A DNA stretch of 64,000 bases from Neisseria sp. Marseille-Q5346 (GCF_946902045.1 NZ_OX336253.1:682001-746000), one strand, 5' to 3'; shown: positions 1 through 10,500, numbered from the stretch's first letter. Numbers and translations are program-made. The notes: a model not told the origin generated them from the sequence alone.

Positions 1-19
1 TATTAAGAAAGCACATATC

Positions 20-823
20 ATGAACATGAAAAAATGGCTGGCCACTGCCCTCGCTTGTTCCGCCCTTGCCCTGACTGCCTGCGGCGGTCAAAGCAACAAT
101 GCCTCTGCTCCTGCCGATAAAGTGTACCGTGTCGGCTCCAATGCCGAGTTTGCCCCATTTGAATCTTTGGATTCTGCCGGCAAAGTGGAAGGTTTTGACG
201 TAGATTTGATGAATGCCATGGCCAAAGCCGGCAACTTCAAAGTCGAATTCAAACACCAGCCATGGGAAAGCCTCTTCCCTTCGCTGAACAACGGCGACGT
301 GGACATCGTTATGTCCGGCGTAACCATCACTGACGACCGCAAACAAAGCATGCTCTTCAGCGATCCATACTTTGAAATTACCCAAGTTGTCCTCGTTCCA
401 AAAGGCAAAAAAGTGGCTTCTTCCGAAGACCTGAAAAACATGGCTAAAGTCGGCGTGGTAACCGGCTACACCGGCGACTTCTCCGTTTCCAAACTCTTGG
501 GCAACGACAATCCGAAAATCGCACGCTTTGAAAGCGTTCCCCTGATTATCAAAGAATTGGAAAACGGCGGTTTGGATTCTGTAGTCAGCGACAGCGCGGT
601 TATTGCCAACTATGTGAAAAACAACCCGACCAAAGGCCTGGATTTCATCTCACTGCCTGACTTCACCATCGAAAACTACGGTATCGCTGCACGCAAAGGC
701 GACGAAGCAACCATCAAAATGTTGAACGATGCGCTGAAAAAAGTACGCGAAAGTGGCGAATACGATAAAATTTACGCCAAATACTTTGCTAAAGAAGGCG
801 AAAAAACCGAAGCAGCCAAATAA
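20..823 (+). CDS. Amino-acid ABC transporter substrate-binding lipoprotein
   Basis: 267 aa periplasmic binding protein of the SBP_bac_3 family, which delivers polar amino acids (possibly cystine) to an inner-membrane ABC permease. The N-terminus has Lys-Lys, a hydrophobic stretch and a lipobox ending LTAC with Cys21, so the protein is probably a lipoprotein. After a Ser/Ala linker the fold starts near residue 37 (VYRVGSNAEFAPFES), followed by the family segments GFDVDLMNAMA and DIVMSGVTITDDRK. Length is normal. ATG at 20 and ATG at 26 (MKKW) are both possible starts. No permease or ATPase gene lies downstream, so they are either upstream of the window or elsewhere. A DNA-uptake-sequence hairpin follows. 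The exact substrate cannot be read from sequence. Confidence 0.9.
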   Translation: MNMKKWLATALACSALALTACGGQSNNASAPADKVYRVGSNAEFAPFESLDSAGKVEGFDVDLMNAMAKAGNFKVEFKHQPWESLFPSLNNGDVDIVMSGVTITDDRKQSMLFSDPYFEITQVVLVPKGKKVASSEDLKNMAKVGVVTGYTGDFSVSKLLGNDNPKIARFESVPLIIKELENGGLDSVVSDSAVIANYVKNNPTKGLDFISLPDFTIENYGIAARKGDEATIKMLNDALKKVRESGEYDKIYAKYFAKEGEKTEAAK

Positions 824-845
824 TCCGGTATGACTTCTTAAACTT

Positions 846-878
846 AAAGGCCGTCTGAAAACTTTTCAGACGGCCTTT
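846..878 (+). terminator. DUS inverted-repeat terminator
   Basis: Paired uptake sequences AGGCCGTCTGAA and TTCAGACGGCCT form a near-perfect hairpin with a very short loop and flanking A/T runs, just after the ABC binding-protein gene. Confidence 0.75.
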
Positions 879-952
879 ATCTGGTTAACCTCATTTAACG
901 CAAGCGTCCCCTATAATCCGCTTGTTTTTATCCTTCAAATGAAAGACACGCC

Positions 953-1192
953 ATGATCAAACCCATTATCCTCAGTCTGGCTGCCGCAACCGCTTTGGCC
1001 GCCTGCTCCGCTTCTGAAAAACAAGAATCTCCTAACCTCGGCGCAGCCAATCCGGCTTCCGAATTCTGCGTCAAACAAGGCGGCAAATCCGAAATCAAAA
1101 AAGACAAAGATGGTGGCGAATACGGCGTGTGCCACTTGCCTGACGGTACCGTTGTCGAAGAATGGGAATATTTCCGTCAACACAACAAATAA
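953..1192 (+). CDS. Small DUF333-type lipoprotein
   Basis: 79 aa. Signal peptide with lipobox LAAC (Cys18), then a short Cys-containing domain (ASEFCVKQGG ... YGVCHLPDGTVVEEWEYFRQ) that matches the DUF333 family of small, putatively outer-membrane-anchored proteins; function unknown. The two remaining Cys, about 20 residues apart, could form a disulfide. A TATAAT hexamer at 912-917 gives it its own promoter. It is convergent with serS, and the two genes share the hairpin between them. A reverse-strand reading frame covering the same bases is a shadow. Confidence 0.85.
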   Translation: MIKPIILSLAAATALAACSASEKQESPNLGAANPASEFCVKQGGKSEIKKDKDGGEYGVCHLPDGTVVEEWEYFRQHNK

Positions 1193-1206
1193 TTGTTCAA
1201 TCATAG

Positions 1207-1243
1207 AAAAGGCCGTCTGAACCCAAGTTTCAGACGGCCTTTT
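1207..1243. terminator. Bidirectional DUS hairpin between convergent genes
   Basis: AAAAGGCCGTCTGAA and its complement, separated by 7 bases, with A and T runs on both sides. It lies between the DUF333 gene (+) and serS (-), so it can terminate both. Confidence 0.8.
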
Positions 1244-1257
1244 TATTTAAACAACGA

Positions 1258-2565
<1,308 letters not shown>

Positions 2566-2635
2566 TTAAGATTCGGAATGGCATTATTGTAAACCAATTT
2601 AAAGATATTTTCACAGCGGCAGGCCGTCTGAAAAC

Positions 2636-2665
2636 AAAAAACGCCCCTGCAAAAAGCAGGAGCGT
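2636..2665 (-). terminator. Intrinsic terminator of tRNA-Glu
   Basis: On the minus strand ACGCTCCTGC, a TTTTT loop, GCAGGGGCGT and then a T-rich tail. It sits directly after the CCA end of tRNA-Glu. Confidence 0.8.
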
Positions 2666-2678
2666 TTTTTAAGAATTT

Positions 2679-2754
2679 TGGCACGCCCACGGGGATTCGA
2701 ACCCCGGTTGCCGCCGTGAAAGGGCAGTGTCCTAGGCCTCTAGACGATGGGCGC
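2679..2754 (-). tRNA. tRNA-Glu (UUC)
   Basis: 76 nt cloverleaf with encoded CCA. Acceptor GCGCCCA pairs with TGGGCGT (one G-U), discriminator G. The D arm contains TCTAGAGGCCTAGGACA, the anticodon loop is CTTTCAC with anticodon TTC, and the T arm is CCGGGGTTCGAATCCCCG. A TTGACA-17 bp-TATAGT promoter lies just upstream and an intrinsic terminator just downstream, so it is a single-gene unit. Confidence 0.97.
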
Positions 2755-2769
2755 GTAACCGAAGCGCGA

Positions 2770-2798
2770 ACTATACAGAAAGCCTTTTCTTCTGTCAA
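2770..2798 (-). promoter_or_regulatory. Strong sigma-70 promoter of tRNA-Glu
   Basis: Minus strand TTGACA (2793-2798), 17-bp spacer, TATAGT (2770-2775), ending 16 bases before the mature 5' end. Confidence 0.8.
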
Positions 2799-2887
2799 CG
2801 CCTTTACTGCTTTTTTAAAGATGCTGCCGATTTCCGTATGTTATTTTCCCTGTATAATGCCGGTTTTAATAAAAAGGAAAACTCGCC

Positions 2888-3787
2888 ATGTGGTTTAAGC
2901 AAATCAGTTTTTATCCACTCAACAAAGACAAGCTGCCCGAATTGGAAGTCCTTGCCGACAAATTGGCGCAATCCGAATTTGCCCATTGTCAGGGTTTGGA
3001 CTGGTTTAGCGAAGGCTTTGCCACGCCGGTTTCCTTTTCGTCCGAGCTGGTTTTCCCTGCCGATTACACTTGGCGCGTTGCTCTAAAAAAAGAAGAAAAA
3101 GTCCTGCCTGCCAGCGTGATCCGCGATATTTTGGATGAAAAGGTTTTGGAAATCCAAAACAACGAAGCGCGCAATGTCGGCCGCAAAGAAAAACAAGAGC
3201 TGAAAGAGCAGATTACTGACGACTTGCTGCCCCGTGCTTTTACGCGCAGCAGCCGCACACAGGCGATTTTCGACACGCGCCACGGGTATCTTTTGATCAA
3301 CAATGCCGCCTCTGCCAAAGCGGAAAATATCCTGACCAAACTGCGCGAAGCGTTGGGTGGTTTGGAAGCCGCCCTGCCCAACACCAAACAATCGCCCTCC
3401 TCCCTGATGACCAGCTGGCTGCTGCAAGGACACTGCGAAGGCGGTTTTGAATTGGACAGTGATTGCGAACTCAAAGGCGTAGGCGATGTTGTTCCGGTCG
3501 TCAAAGTTTCCAAACAAGATCTGACCGCCGATGAAGTGGTGCAACACGTCAAAAACGGCAAAACCGTTACCCAACTGGGCTTGGTATGGCGTGAACAAAT
3601 CGCGTTCATCCTCACTCAAGACTTTACGCTCAAACGCATCCAGTATCTGGACGTGTTGCAAGAAGAAGCCGAAAGCAACGGCGACGATGCCGCCAGCCTC
3701 GCCTTTGCCTCGCAAATCCTGATGACCGAAGCCATCAGCACCATGTTGGAAGAACTGGTTTCTTATTTGGGCGGCTGGCAAGAGTAA
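2888..3787 (+). CDS. rdgC: Recombination-associated protein RdgC
   Basis: 299 aa, normal for the family. RdgC is a ring-shaped nucleoid DNA-binding protein that limits RecA-dependent strand exchange; in Neisseria it has been linked to pilin antigenic variation. The characteristic start MWFKQISFYPL and internal segments WFSEGFATPVSFSSELVF and FTRSSRTQAIFDTRHGYLLINNAA are present. A TATAAT hexamer (2853-2858) and an AAAAGGAAA ribosome-binding site precede ATG. Monocistronic, followed by a DUS hairpin. Confidence 0.95.
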   Translation: MWFKQISFYPLNKDKLPELEVLADKLAQSEFAHCQGLDWFSEGFATPVSFSSELVFPADYTWRVALKKEEKVLPASVIRDILDEKVLEIQNNEARNVGRKEKQELKEQITDDLLPRAFTRSSRTQAIFDTRHGYLLINNAASAKAENILTKLREALGGLEAALPNTKQSPSSLMTSWLLQGHCEGGFELDSDCELKGVGDVVPVVKVSKQDLTADEVVQHVKNGKTVTQLGLVWREQIAFILTQDFTLKRIQYLDVLQEEAESNGDDAASLAFASQILMTEAISTMLEELVSYLGGWQE

Positions 3788-3789
3788 TT

Positions 3790-3834
3790 TTTCAGACGGC
3801 CTTTTGATTGGGAAATATCAAAGGCCGTCTGAAA
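3790..3834 (+). terminator. Long DUS hairpin after rdgC
   Basis: TTTCAGACGGCC and GGCCGTCTGAAA, extended by matching CTTTTGAT / ATCAAAG arms, give a stem of about 18 bp with an 8-base loop. Confidence 0.7.
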
Positions 3835-3862
3835 TATAAATAGAAGTATCAGAAAGGATGTC

Positions 3863-4648
3863 ATGATGTTGGGCGCAGTCATCGGCGATATTGCCGGATC
3901 ACGATTTGAGTTTGACAACTACCGTCATACCGATTTCGATATTTTCAGCCCCGACAGCGACTTTACCGATGACACGATTTGCACTGTTGCCATTGCCGAC
4001 TGGGTTTTACAAGGCTGCAACGATAATTTGGCCTCTATTTTACAAGGCTGGTGCAGGGCATATCCCTGTCCAAAAGGCGCATATGGCGGCCGCTTTTCAC
4101 AATGGATAGAATGGAAAGATCCAGAACCTTATAATAGCTGGGGCAACGGCTCGGCCATGCGTGTTTCTGCCGTTGGTTGGGCATTTGCCACATTAGAAGA
4201 AACCCTGCATTTTGCTGAACAATCCGCCACCGTAACGCACAACCACCCGGAAGGCATTAAAGGCGCGCAAGCCGTAGCCGCCGCCATCTTTTGGGCGCGT
4301 ACCGGCATGGGCAAAGTGCAAATCAAAGAAAACATTACACGGCAATTCGGCTACGATTTGAGCCAAAGTTGCGACCAAATCCGCCCGCATTATCATTTCA
4401 ACGAAAGCTGTCAGGAAACCGTACCTCAAGCAGTTACCGCCTTTCTTGAAAGCGATGATTTTGAACACGCCATCCGACTGGCGGTTTCCCTAGGCGGAGA
4501 CAGCGATACCTTGGCAGCCATTACCGGCAGTATTGCCGAAGCCTGCTACGGTATCCCTACGTCTATGCGCGAACACGCTTTAGCCATATTGCCACGCCGT
4601 ATTGCTGAAACCCTGCTGACTTTTGAATCCCAATATCAGGCCGTCTGA
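3863..4648 (+). CDS. ADP-ribosylglycohydrolase family protein (DraG-like)
   Basis: 261 aa. Removes ADP-ribose from modified targets, using a di-Mg centre. All family metal-site motifs are visible: GDIAGSRFE at the N-terminus, FTDDTICTVAIADW (TDDT) near residue 35, GNGSAMRVSAVGW mid-protein and GGDSDTLAAITGSIAEA near the C-terminus; this suggests an active enzyme. No ADP-ribosyltransferase or nitrogenase gene is nearby, so the substrate is unknown. ATG at 3866 (MLGAVIGD) is better spaced from the AAAGGA site than ATG at 3863. A MORN-type gene follows after 24 bases and may be co-transcribed. Confidence 0.9.
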   Translation: MMLGAVIGDIAGSRFEFDNYRHTDFDIFSPDSDFTDDTICTVAIADWVLQGCNDNLASILQGWCRAYPCPKGAYGGRFSQWIEWKDPEPYNSWGNGSAMRVSAVGWAFATLEETLHFAEQSATVTHNHPEGIKGAQAVAAAIFWARTGMGKVQIKENITRQFGYDLSQSCDQIRPHYHFNESCQETVPQAVTAFLESDDFEHAIRLAVSLGGDSDTLAAITGSIAEACYGIPTSMREHALAILPRRIAETLLTFESQYQAV

Positions 4649-4672
4649 AACTGCCTGCAAAAAGGAACAATA

Positions 4673-5104
4673 ATGATGAAATACCTCGCCCTACTCCCTA
4701 TCGCCTTAATGCTGGGTACGCCTGCCATTGCCGAAACCATCAATCCTTATCAGGAAAAAGGTTGCGCTTATGATGGCGATGTCGGCAAAGACGGCAAACC
4801 GTCCGGCAAAGGCACATGGAAATGCCAAGACGGCCGCAGCTATGTCGGAGCCTTTAAAGACGGTAAATTTGACGGCAAAGGCGTATATACCGTTTCCAGC
4901 AACAGCGAAACCTTTATCGAACCTTTCTCCTCCAACAGCGCCAAATTACGCAATATGACGCTGGAAGGCGTGTTCAAAAAAGGCAAGGCGCACGGAAACT
5001 TTACCGCCTCTCAAAACGGCACACCTGTCTTCATCATGAAATGCGAAGACGGTATGATTAAAGAAGTCAAACTGCCTAAGAAATCTGCTTCCAAAACCAA
5101 ATAA
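4673..5104 (+). CDS. Secreted MORN-repeat-like protein
   Basis: 143 aa. N-terminal signal peptide (hydrophobic [16 protein letters not shown], predicted cleavage after AIA), then two MORN-like units rich in Gly and aromatic residues ([19 protein letters not shown], then [17 protein letters not shown]) and a basic C-terminus. Three Cys (in [13 protein letters not shown] and MKCEDG) may form a disulfide in the periplasm. Function unknown; MORN repeats often mediate membrane or protein contacts. ATG at 4673 or 4676. Closely follows the ADP-ribosylglycohydrolase gene. Confidence 0.75.
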   Translation: MMKYLALLPIALMLGTPAIAETINPYQEKGCAYDGDVGKDGKPSGKGTWKCQDGRSYVGAFKDGKFDGKGVYTVSSNSETFIEPFSSNSAKLRNMTLEGVFKKGKAHGNFTASQNGTPVFIMKCEDGMIKEVKLPKKSASKTK

Positions 5105-5110
5105 ACAGCC

Positions 5111-5148
5111 TTTCAGACGGCCTTATCCAGCTTTTAGGCCGTCTGAAA
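5111..5148 (+). terminator. DUS hairpin
   Basis: TTTCAGACGGCC and GGCCGTCTGAAA separated by 14 bases, between the MORN-like gene and dcd. No clear T-tract. Confidence 0.55.
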
Positions 5149-5229
5149 CATCAATTGACAAGCCCGCCTAAAGGCTGTTGTGTTGATTTTAAAGAATTTC
5201 CAAACAACCCTTACCCCAGGACAACCACC

Positions 5230-5796
5230 ATGAGCATTAAATCCGACAAATGGATACGCCGCATGGCCGAAGAACACGGCATGATTGAGCCGTTTGAGCC
5301 CAACCAAATCAAAGAGGCCAACGGCCAACGCATCATTTCCTACGGCACATCCAGCTACGGCTACGACATCCGTTGTGCTAATGAATTTAAAATCTTCACC
5401 AATATCAACAGCACCATCGTTGATCCAAAAAACTTCGACCCAAAAAACTTCGTTACAGTCGAAGACGACTGTTGCATCATTCCGCCCAACTCCTTTGCAC
5501 TGGCGCGCACAGTCGAATATTTCCGCATCCCGCGCAACGTCCTGACCGTCTGCTTAGGTAAATCCACTTACGCACGCTGCGGCATCATCGTCAACGTTAC
5601 CCCGTTTGAGCCAGAGTGGGAAGGCTACGTTACGCTTGAGTTTTCCAACACCACCCCCCTGCCTGCCAAAATCTATGCCGGCGAAGGCGTGGCCCAAGTT
5701 TTATTCTTTGAAAGCGATGAAGTCTGCGAAACTTCATACAAAGACCGCAACGGCAAATACATGGGACAAACCGGTGTTACCCTGCCAAAAACCTAA
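5230..5796 (+). CDS. dcd: dCTP deaminase
   Basis: 188 aa, the standard length. Converts dCTP to dUTP as the main source of dTMP. It starts [21 protein letters not shown]; the frame stays open upstream to a TTG at 5155, but the family N-terminus and an AGGACAACC upstream element favour ATG 5230. The catalytic region [20 protein letters not shown] (with the family Glu) and the C-terminal [10 protein letters not shown] are intact. It contains a C6 run (CACCCCCCTG), in frame. Convergent with ppsR across a shared hairpin. Confidence 0.96.
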   Translation: MSIKSDKWIRRMAEEHGMIEPFEPNQIKEANGQRIISYGTSSYGYDIRCANEFKIFTNINSTIVDPKNFDPKNFVTVEDDCCIIPPNSFALARTVEYFRIPRNVLTVCLGKSTYARCGIIVNVTPFEPEWEGYVTLEFSNTTPLPAKIYAGEGVAQVLFFESDEVCETSYKDRNGKYMGQTGVTLPKT

Positions 5797-5809
5797 TGTA
5801 CAAAATAAA

Positions 5810-5841
5810 AAAAGGCCGTCTGAAGTTTCAGACGGCCTTTT
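5810..5841. terminator. Bidirectional DUS hairpin between dcd and ppsR
   Basis: AAAAGGCCGTCTGAA, a 2-base gap, then TTCAGACGGCCTTTT; A-run before and T-run after, so it can serve both convergent genes. Confidence 0.8.
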
Positions 5842-5851
5842 ATCATTTCAT

Positions 5852-6673
5852 TTAGAAACGGCGTTTCAGCTTGCAAGCCTGCAAGATATGAACGGCAAGT
5901 TCTTCCACTGATTTATCAGTTGTATTGGTAAACGGCACTCCGTGGCGTTTGAACATATTTTGCGCATCGGCAATCTCACTGCGGCAAGTATCGATTTTGG
6001 CATAGGTCGAATTAGGACGGCGTTCCTGACGGATTGCCTGCAAGCGTTCAGGCTGAATGGTCAAACCAAACAGCTTGTCTTTATAAGGCTTGACCATACG
6101 CGGCAAATCTGTGGATTCCAAATCATCAGGAATCAGCGGATAGTTGGCGGCACGGATACCGTATTGCAAGGCCAGATAGAGACAAGTCGGCGTTTTGCCC
6201 GAACGGGAAACCCCCATCAAAATCACATCCGCTTCCTGCAGGTTTTTATCGCTGACACCGTCATCATGATTCAGTGAAAAATTGACCGCCTCCATACGCG
6301 CATCATAGCGTTGGGTATTGCCGATACTGTGGTGCCCCTGCCGGGCGGCAACCGCCTCCGTATTGAGTTCCTTTTCCAAAAGACCGAGAAAGGTTTCAAA
6401 GAAATTAATATGGAACGCATTGGCTTTCTTGATGATTTCACGGATTTCGTCATTGACCACACTGACAAAAGCAATCGGGCGCACGCCGAATTTTTCAGCT
6501 GACTGGTTGACTTTGTCTACAACAGCACGCGCTTTTTCAGGCGTATCGATAAACGGATAGGTATGGCGTTTGAACTCAACATTGCCAAATTGGTTCAGCA
6601 AGGCTTCACCGATATTTTCAGCGGTCAGGCCGGTTCGGTCGGAAATATAGAAGACTTGGCGTGGATCAGTCAT
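5852..6673 (-). CDS. ppsR: PEP synthase regulatory kinase/phosphorylase
   Basis: 273 aa from the ATG at 6673 (MTDPRQVFYISDRTGLTAEN), which has an AGAGGA site 6 bases upstream; the open frame extends 12 codons further but that is less likely. DUF299/PSRP family: an ADP-dependent kinase and Pi-dependent phosphorylase that inactivates and reactivates PEP synthase on its active-site Thr. The P-loop-like GVSRSGKTPTCLYLA is intact at about residue 150. It is divergent from ppsA, its expected target, so regulator and target share one intergenic region. Confidence 0.95.
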   Translation of the reverse strand: MTDPRQVFYISDRTGLTAENIGEALLNQFGNVEFKRHTYPFIDTPEKARAVVDKVNQSAEKFGVRPIAFVSVVNDEIREIIKKANAFHINFFETFLGLLEKELNTEAVAARQGHHSIGNTQRYDARMEAVNFSLNHDDGVSDKNLQEADVILMGVSRSGKTPTCLYLALQYGIRAANYPLIPDDLESTDLPRMVKPYKDKLFGLTIQPERLQAIRQERRPNSTYAKIDTCRSEIADAQNMFKRHGVPFTNTTDKSVEELAVHILQACKLKRRF

Positions 6674-7090
6674 AATTAATCCTCTTGAGGGTAACGTTTC
6701 AGACGGCAATCATAGCAGTTACAGCCTTTGCAATAAAGCGATTCCCGACAGATTACACAGGATTACAACAAATTTGAACAATTTTTAAATTGGCATAAAA
6801 TTTTATTTTTTTCTATTTTGTAGAATTTTATTCTAAAATTACAAAATAAATCTTGTTTATTAAATTTATTAACTTATTTTGTTTTCCATATTTAACAAGA
6901 AGATAACACGTAAAAACATGAATCTGATATTCACATTTCAGAAGGCTACACGCCTAAAAAGTACAATATCACAGACGAATTTGTGATTTTTAAAAAGATA
7001 AAACACATGACAGCCATCAAACGAATGGCTACAATAAGCAGGCGGATTTGTTTCTTTTTTAACATTTTTTGGATTGGATTGGACACACAA
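6674..7090. other. AT-rich divergent control region ppsR / ppsA
   Basis: 417 bases with no gene. Contains a solitary uptake half-site (TTTCAGACGGC near 6698), a strongly AT-rich core (6780-6905) with a nested dyad at 6815-6847, and the ppsA leader. The open frame runs 36 codons upstream of the chosen ppsA start but does not resemble PEP synthase. Confidence 0.7.
6815..6847. promoter_or_regulatory. Nested dyad, candidate operator for ppsR/ppsA
   Basis: Outer arms ATTTTGTA (6815-6822) and TACAAAAT (6840-6847) enclose a second dyad TAGAAT-TTT-ATTCTA (6821-6835). The region is very AT-rich, so chance pairing is possible. Confidence 0.35.
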
Positions 7091-9475
7091 ATGGCCGAAA
7101 ACTACGTTATTTGGTTTGAAAACCTGCGTATGACTGACGTTGAGCGAGTGGGCGGTAAAAATGCCTCTTTGGGCGAAATGATCAGCCAACTGACTGAAAA
7201 AGGCGTGCGCGTTCCCGGCGGTTTTGCAACCACAGCCGAAGCTTATCGTGCTTTCCTGGCTCACAATGGTCTGAGCGAGCGTATTTCCGAAGCCCTGAAA
7301 CAACTGGATGTTGAAGACGTTGCCGAATTGGCGCGCGTGGGTAAAGAAATCCGTCAATGGATTTTGGATACTCCGTTCCCTGAGCAGCTGGATGCTGAAA
7401 TCGAAACAGCTTGGAACAAAATGGTTGCCGATGCCGGCGGTGCGGACATTTCCGTTGCCGTACGTTCTTCCGCAACAGCAGAAGACTTGCCGGATGCTTC
7501 TTTTGCCGGTCAACAAGAAACCTTCTTGAACATCAACGGCTTGGAAAACGTTAAAGAAGCCATGCACCATGTATTCGCTTCCCTGTACAACGACCGTGCC
7601 ATTTCTTACCGTGTCCACAAAGGCTTCGAACACGACATCGTTGCCCTTTCCGCAGGCGTACAACGCATGGTGCGCTCTGACAGCGGCGCCTCCGGTGTGA
7701 TGTTCACCATCGATACCGAATCCGGTTACGACCAAGTCGTTTTCGTTACCTCTTCTTACGGCCTGGGCGAAAACGTCGTACAAGGCGCGGTAAACCCTGA
7801 CGAATTCTATGTATTCAAACCTACTTTGAAAGCAGGCAAACCGGCTATCCTGCGCAAAACCATGGGTTCGAAACAAATCAAAATGATCTTTACCGATAAA
7901 GCCGAAGCCGGTAAATCTGTTACCAACGTTGATGTACCTGCAGAAGACCGTCAACGCTTCTCCATTACCGATGCCGAAGTAACCGAGTTGGCTCATTACG
8001 CGCTGACCATCGAAAAACACTACGGCCGCCCAATGGACATCGAATGGGGCCGCGACGGTTTGGACGGCAAACTCTACATCCTGCAAGCCCGTCCTGAGAC
8101 CGTGAAATCCCAAGAAGACAGCAGCCGCAATCTGCGCCGCTTCTCTATCAACGGCGAAAAAGTTGTCTTGTGCGAAGGCCGAGCCATCGGTCAAAAAGTC
8201 GGCCAAGGCAAAGTACGCTTGGTGAAAGATGCTTCCGAGATGGATTCCGTTGAAGCAGGCGACGTACTCGTTACCGACATGACCGACCCAGATTGGGAAC
8301 CGGTGATGAAACGTGCTTCCGCCATCGTGACCAACCGCGGCGGTCGTACCTGCCACGCAGCGATTATCGCGCGTGAATTGGGTATTCCGGCTGTTGTAGG
8401 TTGTGGCGACGCTACCGATCTGCTGTCTGAAGGCCAAGAAGTTACCGTATCTTGTGCAGAAGGCGATACCGGCTTCATCTACTCCGGCCTGCTGGACGTA
8501 CAAATTACCGATGTTGCTTTGGACAATATGCCTAAAGCGCCTGTAAAAGTCATGATGAACGTTGGTAACCCTGAATTGGCATTCAGCTTCGCCAACCTGC
8601 CTAGCGAAGGTATCGGCTTGGCACGTATGGAATTCATCATCAACCGTCAAATCGGTATCCACCCTAAAGCCTTGTTGGAATTTGATAAACAAGACGATGA
8701 GTTGAAAGCTGAAATTACCCGCCGTATCGCAGGCTACGCTTCTCCTGTTGACTTCTATGTCGATAAAATCGCAGAAGGCGTGGCAACTTTGGCTGCTTCG
8801 GTTTACCCACGCAAAACCATCGTCCGTATGTCTGACTTCAAATCCAACGAATACGCCAACTTGGTGGGCGGCAGCATTTACGAACCGCATGAAGAAAACC
8901 CAATGTTGGGCTTCCGCGGCGCAGCGCGTTATGTAGCCGATAACTTCAAAGACTGCTTCGCACTCGAGTGCAAAGCCTTGAAACGCGTTCGCGATGAAAT
9001 GGGTTTGACCAACGTCGAAATCATGATTCCATTCGTTCGTACTTTGGGTGAAGCAGAAGCTGTGGTTAAAGCCCTGAAAGAAAACGGTTTGGAACGCGGC
9101 AAAAACGGCCTGCGCCTGATCATGATGTGCGAATTGCCAAGCAACGCAGTATTGGCAGAACAATTCCTGCAATACTTCGACGGCTTCTCCATCGGCTCTA
9201 ACGACATGACCCAGCTGACCCTCGGCCTCGACCGTGACAGCGGTTTGGTATCCGACTCCTTTGACGAGCGTAATCCTGCCGTTAAAGTGATGTTGCACTT
9301 GGCAATCTCTGCCTGCCGCAAACAAAACAAATACGTCGGTATTTGCGGTCAAGGCCCATCAGACCATCCGGACTTCGCCAAATGGCTGGTTGAAGAAGGT
9401 ATCGAGAGCGTATCGCTCAACCCTGATACCGTGATTGAAACTTGGCTGTATCTGGCTAACGAATTGAACAAATAA
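7091..9475 (+). CDS. ppsA: Phosphoenolpyruvate synthase
   Basis: 794 aa from ATG 7091 ([30 protein letters not shown]), the normal length. Makes PEP from pyruvate and ATP for gluconeogenesis. Order: N-terminal ATP-grasp-like nucleotide-binding domain ([23 protein letters not shown]), phosphohistidine swivel domain with [15 protein letters not shown] near residue 420 (His is phosphorylated; the preceding Thr is the site PpsR modifies), and a C-terminal PEP/pyruvate TIM barrel ending in CGQGPSDHP. Divergent from ppsR. A classical terminator follows. A continuous reverse-strand frame of 804 codons opposite it is a coding-bias shadow. Confidence 0.98.
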   Translation: MAENYVIWFENLRMTDVERVGGKNASLGEMISQLTEKGVRVPGGFATTAEAYRAFLAHNGLSERISEALKQLDVEDVAELARVGKEIRQWILDTPFPEQLDAEIETAWNKMVADAGGADISVAVRSSATAEDLPDASFAGQQETFLNINGLENVKEAMHHVFASLYNDRAISYRVHKGFEHDIVALSAGVQRMVRSDSGASGVMFTIDTESGYDQVVFVTSSYGLGENVVQGAVNPDEFYVFKPTLKAGKPAILRKTMGSKQIKMIFTDKAEAGKSVTNVDVPAEDRQRFSITDAEVTELAHYALTIEKHYGRPMDIEWGRDGLDGKLYILQARPETVKSQEDSSRNLRRFSINGEKVVLCEGRAIGQKVGQGKVRLVKDASEMDSVEAGDVLVTDMTDPDWEPVMKRASAIVTNRGGRTCHAAIIARELGIPAVVGCGDATDLLSEGQEVTVSCAEGDTGFIYSGLLDVQITDVALDNMPKAPVKVMMNVGNPELAFSFANLPSEGIGLARMEFIINRQIGIHPKALLEFDKQDDELKAEITRRIAGYASPVDFYVDKIAEGVATLAASVYPRKTIVRMSDFKSNEYANLVGGSIYEPHEENPMLGFRGAARYVADNFKDCFALECKALKRVRDEMGLTNVEIMIPFVRTLGEAEAVVKALKENGLERGKNGLRLIMMCELPSNAVLAEQFLQYFDGFSIGSNDMTQLTLGLDRDSGLVSDSFDERNPAVKVMLHLAISACRKQNKYVGICGQGPSDHPDFAKWLVEEGIESVSLNPDTVIETWLYLANELNK

Positions 9476-9490
9476 GTTCGATAAAACAAA

Positions 9491-9526
9491 AATCCCCTGC
9501 CCGTTTATCCCGGCAGGGGATTTTTA
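9491..9526 (+). terminator. Intrinsic terminator of ppsA
   Basis: AATCCCCTGCC (9491-9501) pairs with GGCAGGGGATT (9512-9522), followed by a T run. Not built from uptake sequences. Confidence 0.88.
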
Positions 9527-9587
9527 TTGCCTTATTCAATGCCGTCTGAAAAAACTTTCACTTTCTTTTACCTTGTCGAAAAAATCC

Positions 9588-9607
9588 TTTATCATCAAAA
9601 TGATAAA
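9588..9607. promoter_or_regulatory. Perfect 8-bp dyad upstream of nlpD
   Basis: TTTATCAT-CAAA-ATGATAAA, about 140 bases before the nlpD start. Could be an operator; no family match is claimed. Confidence 0.3.
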
Positions 9608-9745
9608 AAAATTTGCCACTATATCCACAAATTTTCAATGTTAATATACTGCCTTTCTGTATTTTACCCCATGCCTTTTGAGTGAACCTTTTTTCACTCT
9701 TCCTATCTATCATACACAGCATAACGATACATTTTGAAATATCCC

Positions 9746-10450
9746 ATGAATACAAACTTTATTTCCACCTTTCAGACGGCCTTGAAACGTCTGGCACTCA
9801 TCAGCACCATTGCTGTCTTAGCGGCCTGCGCCGGCAACAATACCTCTTCCAACCGCTCCGTACCCGACGGCTACTACAAAGTCCGCCCTGGCGATACCCT
9901 GACCCAAATCGCCAAACGCTACGGACAAAACGTCAATACACTGGTTGCATGGAACAACCTTCCCAACGCCTCACAAATCGAAGTCGGCCAAGTATTGCGC
10001 GTCCGCCGCCATGTTGCCTCCCGCAATACTGCTACGCAGCAACGCCAAGCAACCGCCGTTACCCCGATCAACCGGTTAAGCTTGCAATGGCCGACCGATA
10101 ACGCCTCATCCTCCATTATCCAACGCTACAACGGCACAACCAGCAAAGGCATAGATATTGCGGGCACGCAAGGCCAACAAATCCGTTCTGCCGCAGCCGG
10201 TACCGTCATCTACGTTGGCGAAGAAGTCCGCGGCTACGGCAAGCTGATTTTAATCAGCCACAACGACTACACCATTACCGCCTACGCCCATAACGACACG
10301 CTTTTGGTACAAAAAGATCAAAAAGTCCAAGCAGGTCAAGTTATCGCCACCATGGGCAGCAGCGATTCAGACAGCGTCAAGCTGCATTTTGAAGTTCGTC
10401 TAAACGGCAAAGCAGTCGATCCCCTGCCTTATTTGACTAGAACAAATTAA
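9746..10450 (+). CDS. nlpD: NlpD-like murein hydrolase activator lipoprotein (LysM + degenerate M23)
   Basis: 234 aa from ATG 9746. Signal peptide with lipobox LAAC (Cys28), a LysM peptidoglycan-binding domain at ~47-90 (YYKVRPGDTLTQIAKRYGQNVNTL) and a C-terminal M23/LytM-like domain from ~130. The zinc ligands are degenerate: the first motif reads SKGIDIAG with no His, and the HxH motif reads LHFEVR. This is the hallmark of NlpD/EnvC-type activators, which switch on amidases such as AmiC for cell separation rather than cutting peptidoglycan themselves. An uptake sequence lies inside the coding region (FQTALK). Followed by a DUS hairpin. Confidence 0.88.
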   Translation: MNTNFISTFQTALKRLALISTIAVLAACAGNNTSSNRSVPDGYYKVRPGDTLTQIAKRYGQNVNTLVAWNNLPNASQIEVGQVLRVRRHVASRNTATQQRQATAVTPINRLSLQWPTDNASSSIIQRYNGTTSKGIDIAGTQGQQIRSAAAGTVIYVGEEVRGYGKLILISHNDYTITAYAHNDTLLVQKDQKVQAGQVIATMGSSDSDSVKLHFEVRLNGKAVDPLPYLTRTN

Positions 10451-10460
10451 TACCTCAATC

Positions 10461-10500
10461 AAAAGGCCGCCTGAAATAACTTTATTTCAGACGGCCTTTT
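10461..10500 (+). terminator. Imperfect DUS hairpin after nlpD
   Basis: AAAAGGCCGCCTGAAATAA pairs with TTATTTCAGACGGCCTTTT; one arm has GCCGCC instead of GCCGTC, which makes a G-U-like mismatch and lowers its value as an uptake site. Confidence 0.7.

Noticed and set aside
5651..5661. C6 run inside dcd as a phase-variation tract
   Set aside because: Encodes conserved TTPLPA residues of the enzyme; an essential-type housekeeping gene and a short tract.
6938..9352. 804-codon open frame antisense to ppsA
   Set aside because: It lies in the mirror frame of a perfect PEP synthase gene, has no ribosome-binding site and its translation is low in recognisable motifs; long antisense frames are expected from the codon bias of well-expressed genes.
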